7,216 nt of DNA from Deltaproteobacteria bacterium. Lineage in GTDB: Bacteria; Myxococcota; Myxococcia; Myxococcales; 40CM-4-68-19. Within the stretch, counting starts at the first letter, position 1. Each line of letters begins with the position of its first letter. Below are positions 1 through 5,345 of this stretch, one piece after another. Position numbers and translations under genes: made by a program. Location of the stretch: assembly GCA_005879505.1 (NCBI GenBank), contig VBKQ01000031.1:1-7216 (forward strand), read 5' to 3'. The notes below the pieces were generated by a model, which saw only the letters and a list, made by a program, of their open reading frames with translations, searched no databases and was not told the DNA's origin.

Positions 1-1305
1 GCCGCGGTCGTTGATGCCGAAGGCGGTGGCCGTGTACGCGCCGAGCGTGCCGAGGTCCTTCACCGTGCCGTTCTGGAAGACCGCGGCGTGCTGGTGGAAC
101 TCGTCATTCGGCACGCTGGTCGCGCCGGCGACGACTCCGTCGATGTTGATGGCGTACCCGTAGCTCCAGTTGCCGTCCGCGGAACCGAGATCGTGGAGAG
201 TCGACCCGTCCCAGAGGATCGCGCGCTGGAAGTTCTTCGCGCCCAGGGACCATCCCGTGATCCAACCGCGCTGGTTGATGGCGGTGGCAGCCGTCTGCGC
301 ACCGTTCGGCCCCGGCGGAAGCGCGCCGATCTCCGTCTGGCCGATGTCGCGCCAGAGGAACCCGTGCTGGTGGAGTCCGGGCCGCGCGTCCGTTGCGAGC
401 GCCACCGCCAACGAATCGTTGACGCCGTTCGCCATCTGGATCGTGCTGCCGTCGTTGCCCGCGATCCGCTGGGTGGTGCCCTTGCTCGCATCGTAGAGGA
501 AAGCGCGCGCATCGACCTCGCCGCTGTTGTTCGGGACGTAGTAGGTGCCGACGATGTCGCCGCGGCCGTCGATCGCGTTCGCAAGGAGAGAAGTGCTTCC
601 CTCGACAGCGGGGACCTCCGTGATCGAGTAGGCGAGCTTCTGTGGCGGCGGCGCGACAGGTTGGAAGCGCGCCGCGACGATCTGCTCGCGATTCATCGTC
701 ACCGCGCAACTGCCCGTTCCGGCGCAGGCGCCTCCCCATCCGTCGAACTGGGAGCCGGCGGTCGCCGCCGGAGTGAGAGTCACGCCGACGCCTTCATCGA
801 ACGAAGCGGAGCAAGTGGTTCCGCAATCGATACCGTTCGGCTGGGAAGAGACGGTTCCACTGCCTGTTCCCGTGAGAATGACCGTCATCGAGTGCTGGGT
901 GGGCGGGATCGCTGCGAAGGTGGCTGAGACCTGGGTTTCGCCCTGCATCGCCACGGTGCACCCGCCGGGTCCACTGCAGGCCCCGCCCCAGCTATCGAAG
1001 CGGAAGCCGTTCGCAGGAGCCGCGGTGAGCGCAACCGAGGTTCCTTGGTCGAACGACGCCGCGCAGACCTGCCCGCAGTTGATGCCTGCGGGGCTGGACT
1101 GGATGGAGCCTTGGCCGTTTACCGTGATGCGCAGACCAAACAGCCGTACAGGGCGTCCAGCGTCGATTCCTTCTTGCACGGTACCGCCGTCGGTGTCCGG
1201 CGGCGTCCCGGCATCAGCCGAAGGGCTGCCGACCGAACCGGTACCGGAGGAGCTGACCGGTCCGCAAGCAGCCAGGAGAGCGCAAAGCAGCACGAAAGTG
1301 CGCAT
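1..1305 (-). CDS. Secreted lipoprotein with two InlB-like repeats and HAF repeats (C-terminus beyond window)
   Basis: 435 codons are open from ATG 1305 to the left edge, and a GGAGG lies 4 bases upstream of the start. Residues 1-14 are a lipoprotein signal peptide (MRTFVLLCALLAAC) with lipobox LAAC and lipidated Cys14. A low-complexity Ser/Gly/Asp/Thr linker follows (about 16-50). Residues 58-130 and 139-214 are two homologous units of the divergent InlB B-repeat type. Each has four cysteines with identical spacing (77, 81, 110, 116 and 161, 165, 194, 200), suggesting disulfides, and a GW or SW-GG-C core. From residue 242 onward there are HAF-type extracellular repeats of the form AxxINxxGxIVG followed by RAFLYD/RAILWD and HDLG. 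About four and a half are visible, and a partial unit at 426-435 is cut by the window edge. Predicted location is the outer membrane or cell surface. The specific role is unknown; binding or adhesion is an inference. Confidence 0.9.
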   Translation of the reverse strand, partial: MRTFVLLCALLAACGPVSSSGTGSVGSPSADAGTPPDTDGGTVQEGIDAGRPVRLFGLRITVNGQGSIQSSPAGINCGQVCAASFDQGTSVALTAAPANGFRFDSWGGACSGPGGCTVAMQGETQVSATFAAIPPTQHSMTVILTGTGSGTVSSQPNGIDCGTTCSASFDEGVGVTLTPAATAGSQFDGWGGACAGTGSCAVTMNREQIVAARFQPVAPPPQKLAYSITEVPAVEGSTSLLANAIDGRGDIVGTYYVPNNSGEVDARAFLYDASKGTTQRIAGNDGSTIQMANGVNDSLAVALATDARPGLHQHGFLWRDIGQTEIGALPPGPNGAQTAATAINQRGWITGWSLGAKNFQRAILWDGSTLHDLGSADGNWSYGYAINIDGVVAGATSVPNDEFHQHAAVFQNGTVKDLGTLGAYTATAFGINDRG

Positions 1306-1476
1306 CGGTCCTCCGCGTTTTCGGAATGTCGACACCGCCGCCGGGAATGGAAAGGACGTTGGACCAGCCGATCGACGACATCAGCTGGCGTGTGCCGCCA
1401 TGCGTTCAGGTGGGTGCGCCGCCCGAATGAACGGGCGCCCGGCAGAATGGGAAGCTCGCGTGATATACTGGCCTTT
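1306..1476. other. Divergent intergenic region
   Basis: This gap separates the leftward lipoprotein from the rightward zinc-ribbon gene. It contains a hairpin at 1420-1437 (CGCCCG, loop AATGAA, CGGGCG) and, at its right end, an extended -10 element on the plus strand. I could not pick out a convincing minus-strand promoter for the lipoprotein. Long open frames cross it on both strands, but they have no start signal or recognisable protein character. Confidence 0.5.
1461..1469 (+). promoter_or_regulatory. Extended -10 promoter (TGATATACT)
   Basis: TGATATACT matches the extended -10 form TGnTATAAT with one mismatch in the hexamer, in a region where such AT-rich strings are rare. No good -35 is seen 16-18 bases upstream, which is tolerated for extended -10 promoters. 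The expected transcription start, about 7 bases past the hexamer, is 1475-1477. That coincides with the GTG of the next gene and implies a leaderless or nearly leaderless mRNA. Confidence 0.5.
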
Positions 1477-1683
1477 GTGGATCCCACGCATTGTCACGTC
1501 GATGAGCACGGCATCGCGAACTGCGCCCGGTGCGCCGGAAGAGTGACCGAGACGAGCCGCCACCCGAGCCACATCGAAGAGCGCGATGGAAAGCGGATGA
1601 ACATCGACCGCGTCTGGGGTCAATGCGAGCATTGCAACAGTGAAGGCTGGTGGAGAGCCGCCTCCATCCGAGACGCGCACTGA
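1477..1683 (+). CDS. Small zinc-ribbon-like protein, 68 aa, probably leaderless
   Basis: I do not recognise a named family. From GTG 1477 the 68-residue product has two CxxC pairs, CARC at 16-19 and CEHC at 50-53, the usual four-cysteine arrangement of a zinc ribbon. Cys6 and several histidines (5, 7, 11, 29, 32) could add ligands. The central part is charged and the end is Trp-rich (W47, W58, W59). GTG 1477 is chosen because an extended -10 lies 7 bases upstream, leaving no room for a ribosome-binding site. The frame stays open to 1045, but that part is antisense to the lipoprotein and has no domain character. About three quarters of third positions are G or C, consistent with coding but a little lower than neighbours. 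The gene is followed by a structured leader and another small plus-strand gene. Function is unknown; nucleic acid or protein binding through zinc is an inference. Confidence 0.55.
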   Translation: MDPTHCHVDEHGIANCARCAGRVTETSRHPSHIEERDGKRMNIDRVWGQCEHCNSEGWWRAASIRDAH

Positions 1684-1709
1684 CGCATCGGCGGCGAACA
1701 GCGCGATAG

Positions 1710-1786
1710 CCCTCGGGCGCAGGCCTCTACTTCGGCCGGGCAAGACGCAAGCCTGCTCGATGCCTATCTTTGGTCGCGCCCGAGGG
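1710..1786 (+). promoter_or_regulatory. Structured leader with 11-bp inverted repeat next to the SD of the next gene
   Basis: CCCTCGGGCGC (1710-1720) and GCGCCCGAGGG (1776-1786) are perfect 11-bp complements separated by 55 bases. The interior can add a smaller stem (CAGGC 1720-1724 with GCCTG 1751-1755). The right arm ends inside the purine-rich SD stretch of the next gene (GAGGGAGGAGAG, start codon at 1798). Forming the long stem would therefore partly hide the ribosome-binding site. A weak -10-like TATCTT (1764-1769) lies inside, so the repeat could instead be a DNA operator. The sequence does not match a riboswitch class I can name. Confidence 0.4.
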
Positions 1787-1797
1787 AGGAGAGAAGC

Positions 1798-2067
1798 ATG
1801 CGCGAATTCGGAGTCCGGCGTTACGGCGATAGCCTCTACCATCACTGCATGGCGGACTCAGCCGCCGATGCGGCGAACTGGTTTGCACACTTCCAGACCG
1901 GCATCGAAGGCAAGGACTTCCAGGCGCTAGTGAAGGACGTCGCGCGGCCGGTCAGCGACGAAGCCGGTATCGGCGGGAATCCAGAAGTGGTCATCGTTCG
2001 CCACGGCCCGCTCACGCCTGGGGGACAGGCGGCGATTGACTTGAAACGTACAAGCTCGTTGCGCTGA
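1798..2067 (+). CDS. Hypothetical protein, 89 aa
   Basis: The family is not recognised. ATG 1798 is preceded by a strong SD (GGAGGAGAG, about 5 bases away), the best ribosome-binding site in this part of the window. The product is a soluble, mixed-charge protein with no signal peptide or membrane segment. Its N-terminal half has Tyr/His-rich (YGDSLYHH) and aromatic (NWFAHF) stretches. The C-terminal half contains VVIVRHG followed by PLTPGG. This superficially resembles the RHG motif and downstream LTP-G of histidine phosphatases, but the protein is far too short to be one. It could be a truncated relic, since kinase debris begins about 20 bases past the stop. About three quarters of its third positions are G or C, similar to the small gene upstream. 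A palindrome at 2075-2090 may end the transcript. Confidence 0.5.
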   Translation: MREFGVRRYGDSLYHHCMADSAADAANWFAHFQTGIEGKDFQALVKDVARPVSDEAGIGGNPEVVIVRHGPLTPGGQAAIDLKRTSSLR

Positions 2068-2074
2068 AGCTTCT

Positions 2075-2090
2075 CCTCCGAGCTCGGAGG
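2075..2090 (+). terminator. 16-bp perfect palindrome after the 89-aa gene
   Basis: CCTCCGAGCTCGGAGG is a perfect palindrome that can form a 6-bp GC stem with an AGCT loop 7 bases after the stop codon. There is no T-tract after it, so intrinsic termination is doubtful. It also sits exactly at the end of the recognisable kinase fragment, so it may mark the rearrangement junction. Confidence 0.25.
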
Positions 2091-2310
2091 CACCGCGGCC
2101 GTCGTCGCGCGCGCTCAGCGATAGCACACCGTCGTGCTGGCTCAGCTCGAGCCACAGGTTCTGGGCGCGCGCATGCAGGACGGCGTTGGTGACGATCTCT
2201 TGCGCACAGCGCAACACCGTCAGCGCCGGCCGCGGATCGCGCATTCGCAGTCCATCGGGAGCGGTCACGTGCACGTGCAACCCGGGCTGGAGCCGGACGC
2301 CGCGGGCGCG
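2085..2310 (-). pseudogene. Histidine kinase ATPase-domain fragment
   Basis: Read on the minus strand, about 70-75 codons encode the middle of a GHKL ATPase domain of the NarX/DesK-like kinase type. The N-box is CAQEIVTNAVLHARA, with conserved E, N and H at about 2202-2170. It is followed by a strand pair and the G1 box ARDDGRGA (about 2112-2089), which binds ATP. The sensor part, the phosphoacceptor helix and everything after G1 (the second Gly-rich loop and the last strand) are missing. The frame stays open on both sides but no longer resembles kinase sequence: on the right it is antisense to a LytTR domain, and on the left antisense to the 89-aa gene. It is therefore a relic and cannot make a working kinase. 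Kinases of this type are commonly encoded beside LytTR response regulators, so the two fragments probably come from one former two-component operon. Confidence 0.7.
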
Positions 2311-2313
2311 CCA

Positions 2314-2675
2314 TCGCGCATCGTCGCCCGCAGGAAGCGGGCGCTGGTCTTCGTTCGCCTCGAGGAAGTGTGGGCGTTCGAGGCGGCCGAACGCCTCGCT
2401 TACGTCCATACCGCGCGCGGGCGGTTCGACGTCGACCTCTCGCTCGCCGCCGTCGAGGCTTCCTTCGGCCGGACCCTCCTGCGCGTGCATCGGAAGTGGC
2501 TGGTGAATACCGAGTACGTATACGAGCTTGAAGGCGCCGGCAGCGAAACCGAGCTGCGCATCGGCGTCCCTGCCGGCCCCTCCGCCGGATTGCGCGTGCC
2601 CGTCGCGCGCGCGAGCGGGCACGGCGCGTGCGGGCGGCGCTGCTCGGCAATACGCTCGGCATCCGCGCGCGTTAG
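2314..2675 (+). pseudogene. LytTR DNA-binding domain, receiver lost and C-terminus frameshifted
   Basis: The plus frame from about 2314 encodes a nearly complete LytTR domain: RLEEVWAFEAAERLAYVHT, then SLAAVEASFGRTLLRVHRKW, then LVNTEYVYELE, then LRVPVAR (to about 2610). LytTR domains bind DNA as the output of AgrA/AlgR/LytR-type response regulators. There is no receiver domain upstream; that DNA is the antisense kinase fragment. After VPVAR the frame runs into nonsense. Shifting by 2 bases restores the expected family ending, RERARRVRAALLGNTLGIR, with TAG at 2673-2675. The shift falls at a (CG)5 tract, 2604-2613; four CG units would keep the gene in frame. The open frame itself begins at ATG 2134 and would run on to 2778, but both extra ends are non-native. 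This is a decayed regulator, unless the 2-bp difference is a sequencing error. Confidence 0.75.
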
Positions 2676-2714
2676 AGCTGCGCGCCCGCGCGGTGCTCCC
2701 CCCGTATCCGACGA

Positions 2715-2884
2715 ACGGCCTGCTGCTCCGGGGACGGCATGCCTAGCGGCCGGAGCACCACGCCGCGCAGCACGCTGAACACCGCCGTGCTTCCTCCCAC
2801 CCCAAGCGCGATCACCAGCACGGCAACGGCCGTGAACCCGGGAGTGCGCCAGAGAGTCCGGACCGCGAGACGCAACCCGCCCAT
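2715..2884 (-). pseudogene. N-terminal fragment of a MacB/FtsX-like ABC permease
   Basis: From ATG 2884 the minus strand reads GGLRLAVRTLWRTPGFTAVA, then VLVIALGVGGSTAVFSVLRG, then VVLRPLGMPSPEQ. This is the typical opening of MacB-type permeases and the large acidobacterial-style duplicated permeases: an amphipathic RLAxRTLxRxPGF start, the first transmembrane helix with ALG-G--TAVFS, and RPL-(Y/M)P-PE. After about 55 residues the similarity ends and a TAA closes the frame at 2672-2674. The periplasmic core and the three further helices (normally more than 350 residues) are absent. The upstream extension of the frame (to 3052) shows no family character that I can identify. It is a truncated relic lying tail-to-tail with the LytTR remnant. 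Confidence 0.65.
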
Positions 2885-3082
2885 GACCTTCTCAAACGCA
2901 AGCCAGATGCCACGCCATCCGGAAGAGAATCGTGGAGCATGCGCGAACCGGTGTGCGCCTCCGGGATCGGCGGTCCCAAAGGCGAACACTGCGAGCACCT
3001 CGACGGTGTCGCCCGCGGCGTCGTAGGCCGCGGCCCGGGAGCTCCCCGGCACACCGCGGCCCTGTCGCGAAGACCTCGAAAC
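2885..3082. other. Noncoding stretch with a hairpin downstream of the histone gene
   Basis: No convincing gene is seen. Open frames cross it on both strands, but none has a ribosome-binding site or recognisable protein. The minus frame contains a string (DTVEVLAVFAFGTADPGGAH) that could be an unidentified coding relic. The right part holds the hairpin at 3026-3061. Confidence 0.3.
3026..3061 (-). terminator. GC-rich two-stage hairpin after the histone gene
   Basis: GGCCGCGG (3026-3033) pairs with CCGCGGCC (3054-3061). Inside it CCGGG (3035-3039) pairs with CCCGG (3045-3049) around an AGCTC loop. It lies 21 bases past the histone stop codon in the direction of its transcription. No T-tract follows, so it is either a non-canonical terminator or a 3'-stabilising hairpin. 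Confidence 0.4.
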
Positions 3083-3277
3083 TCAGCTCATGAAGTCGTG
3101 CGCGCGCACCGTCTTGCGGCCATTTGCCTTGGCCCGCTTCGCCGCCTGCTCCAGCAGCCAGTACATGTACTCGTTCAGGGCGGTGAACGCGTCTCCGGCG
3201 GTATTGCAGCCCGCCTTCTTGAGCACGCCCTTCGCCTTGCTTGCGATGACGAGCGACTCCAGCGACTTCTTGGCCAT
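3083..3277 (-). CDS. Bacterial histone-fold protein, 64 aa
   Basis: This small basic protein has a single histone fold. Residues 8-22 form helix 1 (SLVIASKAKGVLKKA). Residues 27-52 form the long helix 2 (DAFTALNEYMYWLLEQAAKR and on to AKANG). GRKTVRAHDF at 53-62 is the signature loop and start of helix 3. It matches archaeal HMfB (GRKTIKAEDI) position by position, including the Arg54-Asp61 pair, 7 residues apart, that clamps the fold, and Thr56. Helix 3 is cut short after Asp-Phe, as in the small bacterial histones known from Bdellovibrio (Bd0055). The start is ATG 3277, with GGAG 7 bases upstream. It likely dimerises and binds DNA as a nucleoid protein; the binding mode is inferred. The gene is intact although flanked by relics on both sides, with 88 bases to the amidohydrolase remnant upstream and a hairpin downstream. 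Other small basic fold families do not explain the RKTV-D signature. Confidence 0.85.
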   Translation of the reverse strand: MAKKSLESLVIASKAKGVLKKAGCNTAGDAFTALNEYMYWLLEQAAKRAKANGRKTVRAHDFMS

Positions 3278-3365
3278 CTTTGATCTCCGGTTAGAAGGGT
3301 TGTCGAGCGACTGCCGAAGCTTCTACCCCAGAGGCCGGAATCAGGAAACTTTTCGCTCGCTGGCC

Positions 3366-3997
3366 TCACTCTGACGGCAACGCGAGCGCCGATGCCCCGC
3401 TGTCGGGACGCGCGGCGGGAGCGAACGGCGAGATCCCCAGCGCGCGGTGGATCTCCTCCGGGAAGTAGACGACGACGCCTTTCATCACCAGCCGGACCTT
3501 GCGGATCGCGCTGATGTCCTGCGTCGGATCGCCGGCGACCAGGAGCAGGTCGGCGAGCTTTCCCCGCGCGATCGTGCCGCTTTGCTGGTCGACTCCGAGG
3601 TACTGCGCGGTCCCGAGGGTCGCCATCCGCAGCACCTCGGCGTTCGGGATCCCTGCCTGCGCCCACGCTTCGAGCTCGCTGTGCAGGGCGAATCCGGCGA
3701 TGTCGTCGGTGCCGGGCACCAGCCGCACGCCTTCGCGGTTGAGCAGCGCGAGCACTTCCAGCAGCTTGCTCCAGGACGCCTCGTACGCCGGGTAGTCCGA
3801 AGGCTTCAGATCGAGAATCAGATGCCGCCGCGACCGCTGCAGAGGGCCCGGCATGTGGTCGAGCCAAGGGGCATCGTTCGGCGTCGTCTTGCCGGGGCGC
3901 GCGAGCAGCATCGACTCGAAGACGCTGCACCGGCCGGGCCGGAAGCAGAGCCGATCACAGCGCCGGCCAGAAGCGCCCAGAGCGCAGCGTGCGACAT
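3366..3997 (-). pseudogene. Amidohydrolase with large internal deletion (signal peptide + C-terminal part)
   Basis: ATG 3997 has an AAGGGG SD 8 bases upstream and opens an export signal (MSHAALWALLAGAVIGSASG, then PAGAA). Near 3925-3930 the sequence jumps, out of frame, to the last ~187 residues of an imidazolonepropionase-like metal-dependent amidohydrolase. This part has VRLVPGTDDIAGF (with the catalytic Asp of the GTD motif), the helix HSELEAWAQAGI, then EVLRMATLGTAQYLG, and the closing beta-sandwich GTIARGKLADLLLVAGDPTQ to VMKGVVVY, ending at TGA 3366-3368. Family members are usually around 420-480 residues, so some 200 or more residues are gone, including the HxH metal ligands and the other barrel metal ligands. 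No active enzyme can be made. The C-terminal frame also stays open upstream to 4073, but that part is antisense or non-native. The intact gene was probably a periplasmic hydrolase divergent from ureH. Confidence 0.8.
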
Positions 3998-4009
3998 GAC
4001 GACACCCCT

Positions 4010-4034
4010 TTCTGCGAGGCGCACCCTCGCAGAA
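4010..4034. promoter_or_regulatory. 10-bp perfect dyad in the amidohydrolase/UreH divergent region
   Basis: TTCTGCGAGG (4010-4019) and CCTCGCAGAA (4025-4034) are perfect inverted copies with a 5-base spacer. The dyad lies 12 bases from the amidohydrolase ATG and about 95 bases before the UreH start. It abuts the amidohydrolase SD. It is a good candidate operator for a dimeric regulator, or a leader hairpin. It does not match the NikR or Fur operators that I know. Confidence 0.5.
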
Positions 4035-4129
4035 CAGATGCCCCTTCGCAATCCGACCCCATTGAGGCGACATTCGACGATCCGCGCCGGTGGAAAGCCG
4101 GCTTCGCTCGTGCTACGCACCGGCGCGCG

Positions 4130-4822
4130 ATGGAAGCCGTTGCCGGATCGCTGCTCGGTGTCCTGTTCGGGATGCGGCACGCCTGTGAACCCGATCATCT
4201 CGCCGCCATCTCGACGCTGGTCGTCGAAGAGCGCAGTGCGCGCAAGGGTCTGTTGCTCGGAATGGCCTGGGGCCTCGGCCACACCGCCGCGTTGTTCGGA
4301 GTCGCGGTCGCCCTGACCTTCCTGCGCGCCGGTCTGCCGGCGAGTGTGGCCGACGCCTTCGAGCTCGGCGTCGCGCTGATGCTGCTCGCGCTCGGCGCCC
4401 GCGCCCTGGCCCGCGCCGCCCGCGAAGGAACTGCTGGGCCGCGGAAGCTGCACGCGCACGGCGGAACGCATCACGAGCACGAGGCGGCTTCCCGTCACGT
4501 TCATCTCGGTCGCTGGACGCTCGCGGGCAGGCCGCTGGTCGTCGGGATCGTGCACGGCCTCGCCGGCAGCGGAGCGCTCACCGCGGTCGCCCTGGCGAGC
4601 CTGCCGAGCAGCGGGGCCCGGCTCGCGTACGTGGCGCTCTTCGGATTCGGATCGATCCTCGGCATGGCCGCGCTCTCCGGTCTGGTCGGATGGCCGCTCG
4701 CCCATCTCGGGCGTCGACCCGGCGCCGCCCGCGCCCTGGCGGCAGCGACGGGCCTCTTTTCCATCGGGCTCGGCGTGTTCTGGGGGTGGCCCCTGCTCAC
4801 CCGGATCGTCACCGCCGGATGA
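4130..4822 (+). CDS. UreH/NiCoT-like nickel-cobalt (or related metal) membrane transporter, 230 aa
   Basis: This is an integral membrane protein with about six helices. The first helix carries LFGMRHACEPDHLAAISTLV, the HxxxxDH metal-binding signature (His17, Asp22, His23) of the HoxN/NixA and UreH group. The second has GMAWGLGHTAALFG, the second conserved LGH motif. The fourth begins VVGIVHGLAGSGALT. Between the third and fourth helices is a histidine-rich loop (residues 108-125, seven His), probably cytoplasmic and metal-loading. ATG 4130 is chosen because it starts just before the first helix. The frame also has an ATG at 3989, which would add 47 polar residues and cover the divergent promoter region. 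No clear SD precedes 4130. The length of about 230 fits the UreH subgroup rather than full NiCoTs of about 330. A YceI-like gene follows after 28 bases, suggesting an operon. No urease or hydrogenase gene is in view, so the metal is uncertain. Confidence 0.85.
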   Translation: MEAVAGSLLGVLFGMRHACEPDHLAAISTLVVEERSARKGLLLGMAWGLGHTAALFGVAVALTFLRAGLPASVADAFELGVALMLLALGARALARAAREGTAGPRKLHAHGGTHHEHEAASRHVHLGRWTLAGRPLVVGIVHGLAGSGALTAVALASLPSSGARLAYVALFGFGSILGMAALSGLVGWPLAHLGRRPGAARALAAATGLFSIGLGVFWGWPLLTRIVTAG

Positions 4823-4832
4823 GAGCTCCCCG

Positions 4833-4850
4833 CGCGGCTCCCGGGCCGCG
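4833..4850 (+). promoter_or_regulatory. Hairpin directly abutting the YceI start codon
   Basis: CGCGGC (4833-4838), loop TCCCGG and GCCGCG (4845-4850) form a 6-bp GC stem ending one base before ATG 4851. It occupies the whole position where an SD would be. No SD is seen, so translation is probably coupled to that of ureH upstream or controlled by the hairpin. Confidence 0.35.
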
Positions 4851-5345
4851 ATGACGACGGCACGCTTCGACGCGGCGAGCGCCGAGTGCCTCGTGTTCAC
4901 GAAGAAGGCCGGGCTCCTCGCCGGCATCGGGCACGATCTCAAGCTGCGGGTGGAGCGGTTCGAGGTGGCCATCGATCCCGATAGCATCCGGGGGCGATTC
5001 GATGCGGCGTCCCTTCGGGTCGTCTGCGCGAGCGTCGGCGGCCAGGATGCTCCCGGTGCCCTGTCGGAACGCGACCGGCGCGAGATCGAGGCAACCATCG
5101 CGCGCGAGGTGTTGGATGCGCAGAGTCATCCCTGGATCGAGTTCCGTGCGAGCCTACCGGTTCTCGCCGGGGCAGCCGGGACGCGCCTGGAGGGAATGCT
5201 CGCGCTCCACGGCCGCGAGCGCCCCCTGACCATCGACGTCCGTCGCGAAGGCGACCGCGTGGTCGCACGGACGTCCATCCACCAGCCCGACTTCAGCATC
5301 CGGCTCTACACCGCGATGCTCGGAACGCTTCGCGTCGGTCCCGAC
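4851..5345 (+). pseudogene. YceI-like domain protein, 3'-truncated
   Basis: From ATG 4851, 165 residues match a YceI-like lipocalin fold without a signal peptide. They include KKAGLLAGIGHDLKLRVERF, then VAIDPDSIRGRFDAASLRVV, a central Arg/Glu helix with VLDAQSHPWIEFRA, then GMLALHGRERPLTIDV, and the typical close HQPDFSIRLYTAMLGTLRVG. YceI proteins bind isoprenoid-like or amphiphilic ligands; this subgroup with GHDL often sits in operons of unknown function. The last strand (about 10-20 residues) is missing. After Asp165 the frame enters DNA antisense to emrB and stays open to 6914, giving a 522-residue non-native tail. The gene lies 28 bases after ureH and has no visible SD. The fold may still form if the tail is removed, but as written it is a broken gene or an assembly join. 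Confidence 0.75.

Noticed and set aside
60..927. Several open frames on both strands over the lipoprotein
   Set aside because: They overlap a gene with a signal peptide, SD and clear repeats, and are Arg/Ser/Thr-rich shadows typical of high-GC DNA.
1710..1786. tRNA-like element of 77 bases closed by a long stem
   Set aside because: There is no T-loop GTTCRA consensus, no anticodon-arm geometry and an 11-bp rather than a 7-bp closing stem.
1990..2040. Histidine phosphatase (RHG motif) domain in the 89-aa protein
   Set aside because: The protein ends about 15 residues after the motif, so no phosphatase fold can be present. It may be chance.
2885..3052. N-terminal extension of the permease fragment to 3052
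   Set aside because: It has no family similarity and crosses the hairpin downstream of the histone gene.
3989..4129. ATG 3989 as the UreH start
   Set aside because: It would add 47 polar residues, cover the dyad and overlap the divergent gene start. The family begins just before the first helix, as from ATG 4130.
3447..4316. Plus-strand frame over the amidohydrolase remnant
   Set aside because: It is a shadow of the conserved minus-strand hydrolase sequence and has no domain.
3818..5098. 426-codon minus-strand frame antisense to UreH
   Set aside because: Only its MSHAALWALL segment is real (the amidohydrolase signal peptide). The rest is low-complexity antisense to a conserved transporter.
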